From Lucifuga dentata (lineage: Eukaryota > Chordata > Actinopteri > Ophidiiformes > Bythitidae): 64,000 nt of DNA. A program made the position numbers and the translations under genes. Location of the stretch: positions 347,353 through 411,352 of the forward strand of contig VXCM01000048.1 of assembly GCA_014773175.1 (NCBI GenBank), read 5' to 3'. The notes below the pieces were generated by a model that worked only from the letters and a program-made list of their open reading frames with translations, was not told the DNA's origin and did not search any database. The first letter of the stretch is position 1, and each line of letters begins with the position of its first letter. Shown here piece after piece: positions 12,725 through 25,300 of this stretch.

Positions 12725-15700
12725 CTACTCCTCTGCGTCACAGACCTTGGGCTCTTGGCCCTCTGGGGGTCTTCGCTGAGTGTTGTGGAGGTGGGCCAGA
12801 GGGAAGCCCCGGAGCTTTTCCTGCAAGCTACCTACAGCCAGCCTCATCTGGTCCTCGGCCCCCTGAAGAGATTTTACCTCCATGGTATAGAAGATGTACA
12901 GCAGAGAAGTGGTCAGCAAGATGGTGAAGCACAGCGCAGCCAGTAGGTAGAAGGAGGCACGGGGGAAGGGTTGTTCTGCTCCCAACGCTAACCAGGGCAC
13001 CGCCGCGATGGCCAACTCTAGAAACAGCAGAGCCAGCCCCATCATCCCGGTGCGTGTCGCTGTGTAACGCATCCTCTCAGCACAGTGCAGACCGACTTTA
13101 ACTTCAGTACGAGCCTCCGTCAGAATGTCGACCAGCTCTGCCACTTTGCCTGATAATAAGGGGGGGGGGGGNGGGGGGGGGGGGGATGAGGGAGAAACGG
13201 CAAGTCAAAGGCGTTGGAAGGCGCCTCAACACAAGCGACGTTTTTAATACAATCCTACCGTCATGGCCTGTACAAAAATACCTGCAGTGCAGTCCTGATC
13301 CCTGGACTGCTTGTCACTTCCTGTCTGGGTCTGAGCATGTGGGTCCAGCCTGAGCTCAGCGGTCAGAGCCTCATGGTCAGAATATGGAAAAGGATGGTCA
13401 GGGACTGATCCTTTGGTGGTGGACATGGAATCACAATGAATGTCCACTTTGGACGAACTCTGGGAATACGGAAAAGGAATTGTGTTTTAGGATTTTTTTT
13501 CTACATGTAATTACACTAACGTCTCCTTAAAACAACACTGTCTTGTACATAATAGAATAGAACATAATGGCAGCGTGTTGCTGTGATTGTTAATGAAAAA
13601 TATAACAAATAAAATATAACAAGTATAAGAAAAAATCTTTTAACCACCTTGAACAGGATGTAGTCTATTCGGATTCCCTTCTCAAATGGAACAAGCTCTT
13701 TTTTACTAATAAAAGGGTTGTCAGCTATTAGAGTCATACCATCCTCACATCCCTACAAAAAAAAAAAAAAAAAAAAAAAAAAGAAATTCAATTAAACATT
13801 TAATTAATACCAACAAGTGAAAGGAAAAGTTTTGTTTTCCCAACCTGGATCTTATTTTTATACATTAGGCCTAGCCAATCACCTATGATAACATTTTACC
13901 AACAACTCAGTTATTGAAATACAGGAGTGCAATCACACTGCTAGATACAACTAAACATCTTCCCAATTTTTAATATCCAAAACACTTATTTGGGTGTAAA
14001 ATAAGTAGTTTATGAGTTTTACACTTTGTTTTTACGTCCATGCAGTTGATTTAAATATTATGGAGAAAATGTGGACCAGTTTGATCCCTTGTATGTTTGG
14101 TCTGCCGCAGTTTCCCCCTATATTCAACCACTAAGATGACAAGTAAAATGTTATCATTGCCAACATGAATGCCAAAACCTCTAAAATAAGACATGGGTAA
14201 TTAAAAAAAAAAAACAAAACAAAAAAAAAACAGAACTTTCCTTGAAATATTGTCAGAATACATAATTATCATAAGAATGTGATGTATTCTCACATCAAAC
14301 TTAGCAGTCTCTAAATACGAGTCTCGGAGGCCAGTGGAAGCTCTTAGCAGTCTGTTGCCAAGATCCTGAGGGTGCATATTGAGGTCACCACCTAAAATCA
14401 CCACATCCGCTCCTCCAGAAGTATGGCTAATAAACACAGAAAAATGCATTATTCACCACTGACAAAGCAATAGTTGGAAATTTTACTGTGTTTAAAGAAA
14501 AAAGGTTGAATAGATATTAGATACTGCACTTTTGCTTTCAGTGGCTAACAGTGACTGAATATTATGCAAAAAAAAAAAAAAAAAAAAAATTACCGCAGGA
14601 AACAAACATTGTGGTTCATACTGTAAGTGCAGAATTAACAAGTCAAAAATACCGAATGAACTGTTGCAGCTCCCACGCCTGAACCACTCTGTGAGGTAGA
14701 TAAGAGTCCTTCTCTCTGCAGTACTCTGCATGCAGCTGAAAAACAATACACAAGCAACAACCTTAATCAAAACCGTTGGGAGTCGGACGCTCGTCTTACT
14801 AGAGTAAATTTATGAAGGAATCTTTATCAGGGGAAGACATGTAGTTAGTACATTACAGTACATTAACACATTTCTTCAGTGTGAGAAAGGAACCAGGCAG
14901 CTTATACTCCCATTCAAGGTTATAGGAAAAGCAATGTGCTTATCTTAGCACCATTCATATACTGCTTATTTAGACTACAAATACAGCTTGACATCGATGT
15001 ATAAAGTACAGGTAGGGATAAGGAATCAGGTTTGGGAGAGCTTACATGAGTGACATAAACATGTGTCATCAGCCCGCCTATGTTTAAGATGGCCATTCCA
15101 ACCGCTTTACCTCCAAACCAGTCTCCATGGTGAGCCTGTGGAGAGAAGGAAATATTTAAAAAATCTGAAGAGATGAGGAAAAATAATAAAGAAAAATAAA
15201 TTATTAAAAAGTACTGTGAAATCACAGGCAGATCATCAAAGAATCATATATAAATATGAATCTTTTAATGATGAACTTCTGAAGCTGATGCAATACAGTC
15301 CTTTCCATACCTGACCAAAGCGTCAGGATCCTTTGCCCTCATAATTGCCTGACAGGCAAGCACTGGTTGAAATCTTGGATGATAGAAGCATGTTTCATTT
15401 TCTCTTGGTTGTTTGAGATGAGTGCTTAATGGGCGGGATTCATAAAAATAAATAAATAAATCATAACTACTCAGCGTCACACTAAATAATTATAAACTGA
15501 TGCTCATTCATAGTCAGCCTATCGGTGTACCATTAAGGTCACGCTGAGGTTCATTATCCTATCCTATGTTTTGTGTTTTAGTTTCTCCAGACATACCATG
15601 TATGGGTAACCATTCAGTGAGTAACGATAAAGAAATGCATCATGGATTCTGTGTTTGGAGAGTATGGCCAGTCCACTGCCGATGACTCCACTGAAGAGCA

Positions 15701-17319
15701 AAAGGAAATGCCAGGTGTCAGCACAAGTTGGATGTTCCACACAAAACATATATTTGTGTTGCATTTTGTTTACTAAAAAAAAGTCACATCCCTGGTTTCC
15801 ATTAGATGCACATTAAAGGACTTTACCACCCATTTTGCAAATTTAAAACTAATATATAAATTTTAATACTCGTAAGGTTACTGACAAGCATTTCCCAAAG
15901 CATACTACTGGAATGGTGAGTTAATTTTTTTTCTACCTTCCAGACCACCATTGGTTTCAGTTCATTCTGGTACGCTATTAAAATCGCTTGCTGATACCTG
16001 AAACAGTCTTGGGATAGGTAATCCATCAATGCAAACAACACATGTATTCACGTGTATTTTTTTCGAAATTTCATAATTTTAGTATTTAAGCACAATGAAA
16101 AGTGCGGAATGAATGTATGTCTCCACCAGGGAATATAGTCCCAAAAGAAGACCTGTGTTTATCGAAAAATTTAAATGACCGTGACTTCATAAGGCTGTGT
16201 TACTATTAGCAGGCAAAGCATCGATTTTTAAGATGGGTGTATCGCTTGAATATTTGATTTTGCAAGATTGAGAGATTTTGCAAAATATCAGGAAAGCTGG
16301 TTTTATCCTTTGGGAAATGATTGTCAGTAATGTAACATATGAAAATTGAATATATTAGGTTCAAACATGCAAAATGGGTGGTATGGTGCTTTAAGCTACT
16401 GTGTTATGTGTTTCATCCATAAGATGTGAGAACGTATATACTAGAAGTGACATTTTTAGAAATTGCATAGGGGATTAAGACAGTGGAGCCTTTGGTTAAT
16501 CTCAGTCTTGTGCCTTGGTTTGGAGGTCAAGAACAAATTAAGCTTCAAAAAAAAAAAAAAAATCTNAAAAAAAAAAAAAAAATCCTTTGTGTCCTGCCAT
16601 TCTTCCAATTAAAATTTGCAGATTTATTTTTTCATGCATGGATCAATACTGTAAGTAAATGTTTCTGACACTGGGGGGTTTCAGGTGGCCCTCTGACAAA
16701 ATGGCAGATTTTAATGAGCTTTCATCACAGACCTTTTGAAGTAATGAGAGTGAGGATGACTACAGGAAAGTTTCTTTTTCAAGGACAGATAGTCTTTCTC
16801 ACTCCACACCTGAAAGAAAAAATAATGTACGTTACTTGAAAGAACATCGGTAATTGCATAATTAATAATGTCTAAACACCTACAACTGGATTTACGGCAC
16901 AGGGTTGGTTTTCATCACAGAATGCACAAAATAAATGTATATCATTAAGTGTATGTACTGAGTGGGTTAACTGAATGAGGTCAATCGTTTGAGACAGGGT
17001 AACTTAAAGACAGCTGCCTCAGTAAGTTTATGTGAACTTCCACAACCTCCTGCAGTAAGACAATATCATGCTCTTCCTTGCACAGCAGCTCTCCAATCAT
17101 GGCGTAGCGCTGAGGGCAGTGTTTGCTAAAGTATCGGATCCCCCTGAAAAAAAAAAAAAAANAAAAAAAAAAAAAAGACACAGACCTGTGTTTGTTTTTG
17201 CTGACACATAAGCTACCAGGAAACCAAATACACCAACACAAAGAATCATTACAAAACACAGGCACCAACCAGCAGTTTAGAGAGAAGACCCGCATATGAA
17301 CAGCATCTGTATTAGCCAT
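12725..17319 (-). CDS. smpd2: neutral sphingomyelinase (sphingomyelin phosphodiesterase 2)
   Basis: The enzyme belongs to the DNase-I/exonuclease-endonuclease-phosphatase fold and hydrolyses choline phospholipids (sphingomyelin to ceramide and phosphocholine; in cells possibly lyso-PAF). It is an ER/Golgi membrane protein. Ten coding exons: 17319-17270, 17143-17047, 16809-16733, 15690-15597, 15135-15046, 14735-14653, 14426-14294, 13752-13648, 13459-13282 and 13149-12725. All phases match, giving 443 aa (human 423). Conserved active-site parts are visible: FSLNCWGI (Asn), IVLLQEVW (metal-binding Glu), IGSGLAILSKH, HHGDWFGGKAVG, ILGGDLNMHP (Asp/Asn), GIRIDYILFK and the catalytic His in YSDHEAL. 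The C-terminal exon encodes two hydrophobic segments (around MMGLALLFLELAIAAVPWL and SFYLLAALCFTILLTTSLLY), the usual SMPD2 hairpin anchor. The start was chosen at ACCATGG, ahead of a second Met (MRVFSLNCW) that matches the family start. It appears intact. Confidence 0.95.
13161..13186. repeat. poly-G tract interrupted by an assembly N
   Basis: A run of about 25 G with an N at 13172 lies 12 bases upstream of the last smpd2 acceptor on the transcribed strand (poly-C there), in the polypyrimidine-tract position. The true length is uncertain. Confidence 0.8.
15812..16394. mobile_element. long-hairpin MITE, copy 1 (smpd2 intron)
   Basis: Begins TTAAAGGACTTTACCACCC and ends with its inverted counterpart GGGTGGTATGGTGCTTTAA. 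The arms extend inwards (CATTTCCCAAAGCATACTAC against CTTTGGGAAATGATTGTCAG). It is non-coding. The same family occurs at 28817-29394, 38453-38957 and 49226-49926. Termini with TTAA would suit a piggyBac-type target, but the class is not proven. Confidence 0.75.
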
Positions 17320-18339
17320 GGTGCTCGATGTTATGAAGGCCACAGCAGCAGCTCGGACTGAGCTGCTCCTTATTCAGGATCAGGTCAGGTGACTGGGTTA
17401 GCTATTATTGGCACACAAAAGAATGACTGTTAAAAGTTGCTGTCTAAGAACATTTTCTGTCATCTAATCATATCTAGAACAAAATGGCAGAGAAAGAGCA
17501 AGGGAAAGCAACGTGCAAAAAAAAAAAAAAAAAATNGAAAAAAAAAAAAAAAAAAATTAAACAAAACAAGTTGAACAACTGGCACTTACGGGCAATGTGT
17601 GGATGCATACAAATATGAACTCAAAAAGAAAACTTTATAGTAAAAAAAATAAATAAATAAATAAGATCATATCACTCAAAGAAATAGGGGAATTACGCAA
17701 ATAAACATCTATGTAAAAACTGCACATTAAGTACCAAAAGTGCAAACAAAGCAAACTGCAGTCTGACAAAAGCTGATTTTAGAAGACAAGGGATCAGCAG
17801 AAACACATTTTTTTTTAACACTTTAAGTGTAAACTAATCTGTCTTGTTCCTTGAGAATTTGATAATAAGGACAGTGCCAATTTTGTACTCTACAACTGTT
17901 CAAGCGATCTAAAATAGCACGCACATTAGTCTTCCTTACTGGAAAATAATAAAGTAGTACTTATAGAGCTACAGTTTAAACTTTAAAACTAAGCAAATAG
18001 GGGTTTTGATCGATGTTATAAATGAGTTCACCCTAATACTCTCACTGGGCTGTGTGTTTAGCAAATGTTTGACTTTTAAAGAGGAGACAAAGCAGGAGGA
18101 CTTTGCTTTCACTCCTTTCTCCTGGGATCGACACAATACATGGCCCCAAACAGAGTGCTGACACAGTTAGCTTTGGAGAGAAAAGGGGAAACGGTGTTAC
18201 GAGAAAAATCAAGAGGTGAGCTCGTGTTAAAGGAAAATGTTCCTTTAAATAAGCTAAACAACCTATCCAATGTCTAGAAATACAGTCAAAGCCTCTAGCA
18301 GCATTTCAAAAACATTTCCTGACAAGTTCAAATGCATTC

Positions 18340-18720
18340 ATGACCAAAAGTATGTGGGCACACAGACATTATATCCATGTGTTACTGTGGAATATCTCAT
18401 TCCAAAACCATGAAATCGGCCCATCTTTGCTTTTCACTAGAATTTTATAACCAGACTGACTGCAGGGGTTGGCTTCCACTCAGCTGTAAGAACACCAGAA
18501 AAGGCAGGCAGCAAGACAAGCCCTGGCTTTCAGTCAGCATTCCAATTCTTCCTAAAGGTGTGGGATGGCGTTTAGTTCAGACTCTGTGCAGGCCAGTAAA
18601 GCTCTTCAAACTCAGCATGACAAAGCAAGGTCCATAAAGACCTTGCTTTGTCATGCTGAAACAGGAAAGGGTTCTTCCCCAAACTGCTGCCACAGCAGAA
18701 AACATACTGTTGTCACACAC
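18340..18720. mobile_element. remnant of a non-coding Tc1-like fish repeat with an internal palindrome
   Basis: Phrases typical of a widespread teleost DNA-transposon repeat are present in order: GACCAAAAGTATGTGGGCAC, CATTCCAAAACCATG, CTGTGCAGGCCAGTAAAG, GTCATGCTGAAACAGGAAAG and CTTCCCCAAACTGCTGCCAC. The copy is short and diverged. At 18612-18659 part of it is turned into a perfect 21-bp inverted repeat with a 6-base loop. Confidence 0.6.
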
Positions 18721-18750
18721 TGGCACACTTAAAATGCAACGCAACCATTA

Positions 18751-18798
<48 letters not shown>

Positions 18799-19223
18799 GT
18801 AATATGATTGACAAGTCTAAAAGTCCACTGTGACCAAGACTTGTTCTCAAATCACGTTAAGGATACTGCATTTACCAGAATCTCGCGTGAAACACTGACG
18901 AGATTACGTGCGACGCAAAATGCCGAATCCTTTGACAGTGTTTCGGTGATAAATAAAACTGCTGCAGTAAACGAGATGCATAAACTTAGCTGCAGTCTTC
19001 GGTGGCTGTAATTACCCTCATTATCGTTCTGAATGATTTGTTTTAAACAAAACAAACAAACATTTTGGGTATTGGTAGCAGTGATAAAACTGTTGGAATG
19101 CAGCTGTTCCTTGGAATTTGTATCTACTCATTGATAAAACAGTTAGATGTAGCTAACATTAGCCAACTACGCAACTGCCTAACTATGAAGTTTTTCGCTA
19201 TTTGTGTGACATATTTAACTTAC

Positions 19224-19340
19224 CTTACAAACCTGCAGTGTTGATGTAAACTGAAATTACCTCGTTTGGCTCAGATGCAGTCAGGACGTCAAAAAGCAGT
19301 AACGTTACGGTGTCGTGCTTTAGTTTTAAATATAACACAC
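19224..19340 (-). other. smpd2: candidate 5' noncoding exon of smpd2
   Basis: Reading the minus strand, a strong donor (TAAG followed by gtaagt) occurs with its first intron base at 19223, and CpG-containing sequence precedes it. The smpd2 coding exon 1 has an acceptor-like AG about 40 bases before its ATG (near 17370). Splicing the two would give an untranslated first exon and a ~1.9 kb first intron. No transcript evidence is available, so this is inference from sites and position. Confidence 0.3.
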
Positions 19341-19878
19341 TTCCTGTTATCGTATTAGGGTTATAATTTGAGTTGCTGTACTCATAAAGTTAAACTCAGC
19401 ATATCTATCGAATATCAAACACCAACGGAACAGTTTAGCGAACTAGTTCCCCTACAGGGTACCTTTTTTATGTCAATGAATGCAGTTTGTCAAGCAAAAT
19501 AAAAAATGATCGCTCATTTCCCTCAAAATAAAACACTTCCTTCAAAATAAAACTCACATAATGAACTAGTTACGTCATTTTAATTATAACAGCCTACAAT
19601 TCCATAACCCGATTTCAGAGTTTATTGAATATTTCGAATTTGATTGTAATTGCTTTTAAACATCTGTAAATTGTAACCGTATTTAACAATAATTATTAGC
19701 ATTTGCTCTTTATTTGTCATTAGTAGTAACTAACTGTCAGCTAGGTATTTTTTTAATATTAAAATTACAATATTTGAAGATGTCATTGCGATTCCTGTTA
19801 TTTTAACTATTGTTTTGAAGATCCATTAAACTTCCGCTTTAATTTGACTGTAGCAGCCCTTTCCGACTTCTTTTCCCT

Positions 19879-19901
19879 TTTGGCGCGTTGCATTCTGGGA
19901 G
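19879..19901 (-). promoter_or_regulatory. ZNF143/STAF-type promoter element
   Basis: The minus strand reads CTCCCAGAATGCAACGCGCC, close to the published ZNF143/STAF SBS consensus (TCCCAGAATGCAnYGCG). Such sites mark housekeeping promoters, often CpG-linked and sometimes bidirectional. It lies about 0.55 kb upstream of the candidate smpd2 noncoding exon and downstream of the tead3 3' end, so smpd2 is the natural target. No plus-strand gene begins here that I can see. Confidence 0.5.
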
Positions 19902-20199
19902 AAGGAGTTCTTTCTGTTATACTGGACTTCGGGGAATTTTGAATTATGCAGATTTTATTTCAGTAAAACAGCAAAGGAAAGTATAAAGAAACATCTTATT
20001 TTGCAGAAGACAACAGTGATAGTGGTTTAAGTCTAATTTACAGGGTTGATTGATAAATTCTGAGCCTAGCATAGTCAAACCTAATGATTTATTTATTTTT
20101 CCTAATCTCTTTCCAACTCCACTTCTACCAATGATGCTTGGGAGTCAAACCGTCATTTTTCATCTTCTTATGTGCCATGAGAGTTTATAAATCAATCTT

Positions 20200-22305
20200 T
20201 GTACCTATGTAAGTTGTATGAAAGCAATCAGCATAGACAAAAAAAAAAAAAAAAAAAATTACAAACATATTTAATAAGTTTTCAGGGGAAAATGGCCCCA
20301 AAGGCACCATGCGTCTTTAATTGTTAGATACACTTCTTTGATTACATAGTACAACCTCTACTTTGAAGATAACAAAGTATAAAATTGCAATGCACAAATG
20401 GTAACTAAGACAATAGTAAACCACCTTATAACCAAAAAAAAAAAAAAAAAAAAAAACTGCCCACACCATTCAGAATATGATAATTAGATATCTCATTATT
20501 CATTAACAATATCAGCACAATCACACATTATTTTCAGTGAAGCATATGGCATACACTGAAAGTCAAATAGAATCAGAAGATGATAATGGCAAAAACATCA
20601 GTATAAAAGATAAATTGAGAAACCTGCTATTGTAGCTTGTGAAATATGACATTCAAAGATGGGTGCAATTAATCTCCCATTCAATATCTAATGGTTGAAC
20701 TATTGTGACAAAGTTGTCCAGTGCACCACACAGAGTAGACACCTCTCTTGTCTAGCAGGACCCATGGGAGGACAAAGGTCCTGTCATTTGTGTAAGTCCT
20801 GCAATACATTTTTAACATCTCCATTACAATAGAAAATGATCAATACATCTTCAGTATCCCACCCTGCCCTCCCACTATTTGTTTTCCAACCCTATAAATA
20901 ACAATCAATGGTCATACTCCACAGCACAGAGACAACAGCTCTCATTCAAGGCAATTATTTTCTGTATTTTCAGAATTATTTCATGTGTAATGTCAGTACA
21001 AAAAAATCTTAAATATCAACGTAGAAAACTGAACTTTTTCAGCTTCTCCTTACATTACTCAGAGAAGGGTGAAGCAAATGAATGACTTCACAGCATAGAA
21101 GCTCTTTTTTAAACAAAAGAAACAGTGATAACTTATCTCCATTTTTAACCAAGCAGATATGGTCTCTGTGCTGAGTTACTTGATCACAAATATCAACAGA
21201 AGTCCCCCAAATACTCCTATGTAACACATATTCATTTAGCATCTGCTGACTCACAGTACAGAAACAATTCATTTTCAAATAGGTTACATAATTCAAAGCA
21301 GGAAATAAGCACTGCTGTTGCTTCACCCCTTCTTGATCTTTTTAAGTGCAACCAAGCACACATCTTCAAACAGAGAGAAATAACAGGGGCTCTCTTAAGG
21401 ATGGCAAAGCCTTGGCTTTGTGTCAGGCTAGCAATGGTACAAGGCATCCTAAGTGTCATGTGTCACAGATCGATGCTTGTAAGACCTGATTTTTATTGTA
21501 TAACAAAACAAAATGAAGCAGAAACTAAATAATAGAGTAACACAATCAACCAGCTCTCTGTACATGAAGACTGTAAAACCAGGGGTAATGTCTTTACCAG
21601 TAGGCTGCTGTACATGTAAAACAAAGACTCCATCCAATCTTTCTGTGCCCAAATACGAAAACACCAAATATGTACTGTAAATCTGAGAGCTCTTTTTCCA
21701 ATTAATGTAACTGTCTGACTATTTTCTGTTCATTAAAAAAAACAAAAAAAAAAAACAAGAGGTAGTAAATCCAAAGTGGCAGACAATGATATCTTTGGAG
21801 AAAAGGCACTTGTTTTCCAAGCTTACCTACTGTAACATTACCACTTGGCTCTGGATTTTCCACTTTGTGGTCCTGTTCTTGCTACTTTTTCAATCTTATA
21901 TTCACTTATCTTATTGCTTATAGTGCGTTCTCTTGGATGCTATGAGTCTTTTCAATCCTAAACACATTCTCATTCCCTCAGTAAAACATTTCAAACATTT
22001 CAAACTCTACCAATTAACTTAGCAAAAATGACCCACTTCATCTAAAGCATGTTGAAACACATGGAAACCAGTTTGAAAAATCCAGAATTCTCCAGATTCT
22101 TGGCTTGTTGGCTGAGAATATATGCTTTTTTCCTAATGAACTCGGTTTTTTAAAACATAAAATGTGTCCATTTTAGTTTGTGTTCACTTTAGTTAGTCCT
22201 TGACTTGATTATTTCAATGTTATGTCTTTCCTGATTGGCTAATCTGGTTGAAAAGAGATTGTGTCACGCTTCGTCTGGCTTTTCCAAAACCTCCCTGAGG
22301 AGATG
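20200..22305 (-). other. tead3: tead3 3' UTR (extent uncertain)
   Basis: The sequence downstream of the tead3 stop codon is AT-rich with no recognisable coding content. Vertebrate TEAD mRNAs have long 3' UTRs. On the minus strand AATAAA occurs near 21492 and again within 20089-20100, either of which could direct polyadenylation. The true end cannot be chosen without transcripts. Confidence 0.45.
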
Positions 22306-25300
22306 TTAGTCTTTAACAAGTCTGTAGACATGATACTGAGCTCCATGTTCACTAGTGGAAACCTCAAAAACAAATGCTATACAGAGCAAAGTCTCCTGGG
22401 TGTCACGGTTTGTCACCACCTGAGAAAGGAAAAAAGAAAAAAAAAAGACAGTGGAAAACAAGAAGCAGTACTGGATGACTGAGAAATACTACACTGGTAT
22501 AATAGAGAATTGAGCTCATTGGGTAATATGTTGTTACCTGTAGAATAGTGAAGTTTTCAAGAACACTGTTCATCATGTATTTTTCAGGCAAGTGTTTGAG
22601 TTTGTGGATAAAATTGATCATGTACTCGCACATAGGAGAGCGGTGGATCCTGTAAACACACTTTCCTCCCTCCAGGCGGGCGTATTCTGTCTGAAACGCA
22701 CACAGGAGAGTCAGAAACACTTAGCAGTAAGACATGCATGATTTAGGATGAGTGCTGTCGTCACCTAACATACTACATGACTCTGACAGGTTCTATATCT
22801 ACTCTGTTAGGTGAAGAGAATTGATCGTTCATGTAAATCCTTACCTCTACTTTCTCAACAACCTGCTTGCCAAATGAGCAGACTTTGGTTGAAACGGTGA
22901 TCGTCATGTTCTCAACACTGCTGTACTGGCTGCTGACGCCATAGAAAGAACCAGGGCCATCCTGCATTCCACTGCTGTTCAGGTCCGCCTGCCGAGGGGA
23001 TAAAAGTAATCAGATTACAAACGACTATCACTTAACTGGACAGAATGTGAATGCACCACATTAAAGTAGAGTGTGTTAAGTCTTCAGAGCAAATCAAAGT
23101 CACAAATTTGTACATTATATCTGTCTGTGAAGGTTTATCTCATTCATCCAGGTGGTTAAGATGTCTGGAAGGTTGAAGTTGTGTCCACGGACTGGATAAA
23201 ATAGCTTGAAAACATTTTGTTTCTGTTATCCAAAAAGCTGCTTCAGTTCTAACTGCATTGGGAATTAGTGGCATTTATTCTGAAAAGGCAGACATGCCCA
23301 CAACCATCAATGTGATCGTTTTGCCCCATTGTGGGATGCAGACATGCCACTGGGGCACTCACCATGAGTCAAAAGTCACAAGGAAACTGTGTCTTGTTAC
23401 AGTAATGTGACTAAACTGAACCACAGCAAACAGAAAAAGTGGCAATGAACTCTGTTGCACTTGATGAAGCAATCCACTGTTAAATACTTTATGTATAATC
23501 CTAAAAAACATAATAATAATCACACGGCTAAAGCAATCACCATGTTGATGCTGGGACAGGACACGAGCTGCACAGGATGTGCTGCGCTGCCACTTGAGTC
23601 ACATGATAACTTTACAGGTTTTATATGATGGGATAGGAGACGGCTCACCCAGAATTTAACGAGGAAGAAAGCATTCTGAGGGCCTTTCTCATACAGCTCT
23701 TTCAGCCCACCCTTCTTTTCAGGAAACTTGTCATAGATCTGCCGAATGTCCACAGCCTCGAGAAGCGGGTCGCTGTATGAGGGGTTTGTCTGTCCAATGT
23801 GAACAAACAGGTGTTTGCTGTACTGCAGACAAAAACACAAAGGATGAGAAGATTAAATTTCCACTGACAGCCAAGCAGCACAGCTTCCTGACATCAGACC
23901 TGAGACTAAGTGTAATTCTTAGCAAATGTTTTGACCATTTACCACAGCAGGACAGTTCAGACAGATTCAGCGATACTGTTAATCAAAGAGATTTAGAAAA
24001 AAACAATGTATTTAACCCTTATTTCATTTTTATTTATTTTAGAGATCCCAGGAGAAACTAGCAAACAATAAAAACACAATGAGAAAACAGTAAATAACAA
24101 AGCTAAGACACAATAAAAGACAAACAAAAAATATTTTAATTTTTAACTCACATTTTCCGGGTCTCGCTGGACCTCCATAAAGGCCGAGTACTCCAGCATC
24201 CGCAACTTAGAGGAGGCGATGGTGCGGTCCTGCCACACTGGTACTGCTGTAGCAGCTGGTGCAGGAGGAGGTGCCAAGGGCTCATAATCTGGTGAACACA
24301 CACACACACACACACACACACACATTCATAAAGCTACTTCTAACAGCTAATTTGGTTTAATTCACAAGTGTAGTTTCATTTTGTTACTGATTTTCATACT
24401 CACTTGACATGGGCTGGGGTACAGGACCTGGTAGGCTTGAGTATAGGGACTGTGCAAAAGGTTTGATACTGAAAGAGAATGGATAGCTCAATGAGACACT
24501 GTCACATCTACCATACACTCTCAATAGTGAGGAAACAGTGGAATTTCTGATTTGGTACAGTGAGACCGGACTAAAGTTGGTGACTTTCAACTGTATTTGT
24601 ATTTCTGAATTTTCATTGTGAAAACATGTTAGTGCCAAAGTGAAAGCATGTGTTGTTGCACCAGCAAGGCGTAAGTCTACCTCTGGTTCTTAAAGATGCA
24701 CAATCACATCTGTGAGTTATGCTTTTGGTGACTTTACTAAGTTAAACTAATAAGAATTTCCGCTGACAGTATCACACACTGAGACCAAATATGATTTACC
24801 GATTTTGTTCTTTTGCAGTGAGCTCACATTGTTCAGTGAGGGGATTTCTCTGACCTATTCCTTTAGTTTCTCAAACAAATTTGAAGCAGTTAATGGACTG
24901 TATGTTTCCTGCATTCGTGCAGGAAACATAGAGTACAGTGCAGAGGAAGAGTTAGTGCTGCTTTGTGCTCATGGCTGAATCTGGCCTCGGGAAACTTACG
25001 CATGACTGGTGCGACCAAGCCCAGAACTCCTTCCCGGGTTGATCTCTAGAATCAGCCTGGTGTGCAAAAACGTGATCTGTTAAACATCCCAATGGTATCC
25101 ACAATACTAACCAACCACCCTCACTAACTCATTTAGTTATTACCACATTTACTCATGTCTGCAACCAATTCCACATTGATATATGATACTAAACACACCC
25201 TGAAGGTCATCCCACAGAAACTAGCATCAATGTTCTACTTACTCCTGAGAGGGTCCAGGCTGTCCTGGGATTGTAGCAGACCAAAACTGGAGAGCAGAGA

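Noticed and set aside
15303..15347. Exon-like unit in an smpd2 intron (acceptor cctgtcag, donor gtatgg, encoding AIMRAKDPDALV)
   Set aside because: It is 38 nt and would shift the frame. The flanking exons 15690-15597 and 15135-15046 already join in phase and match SMPD2 across the junction.
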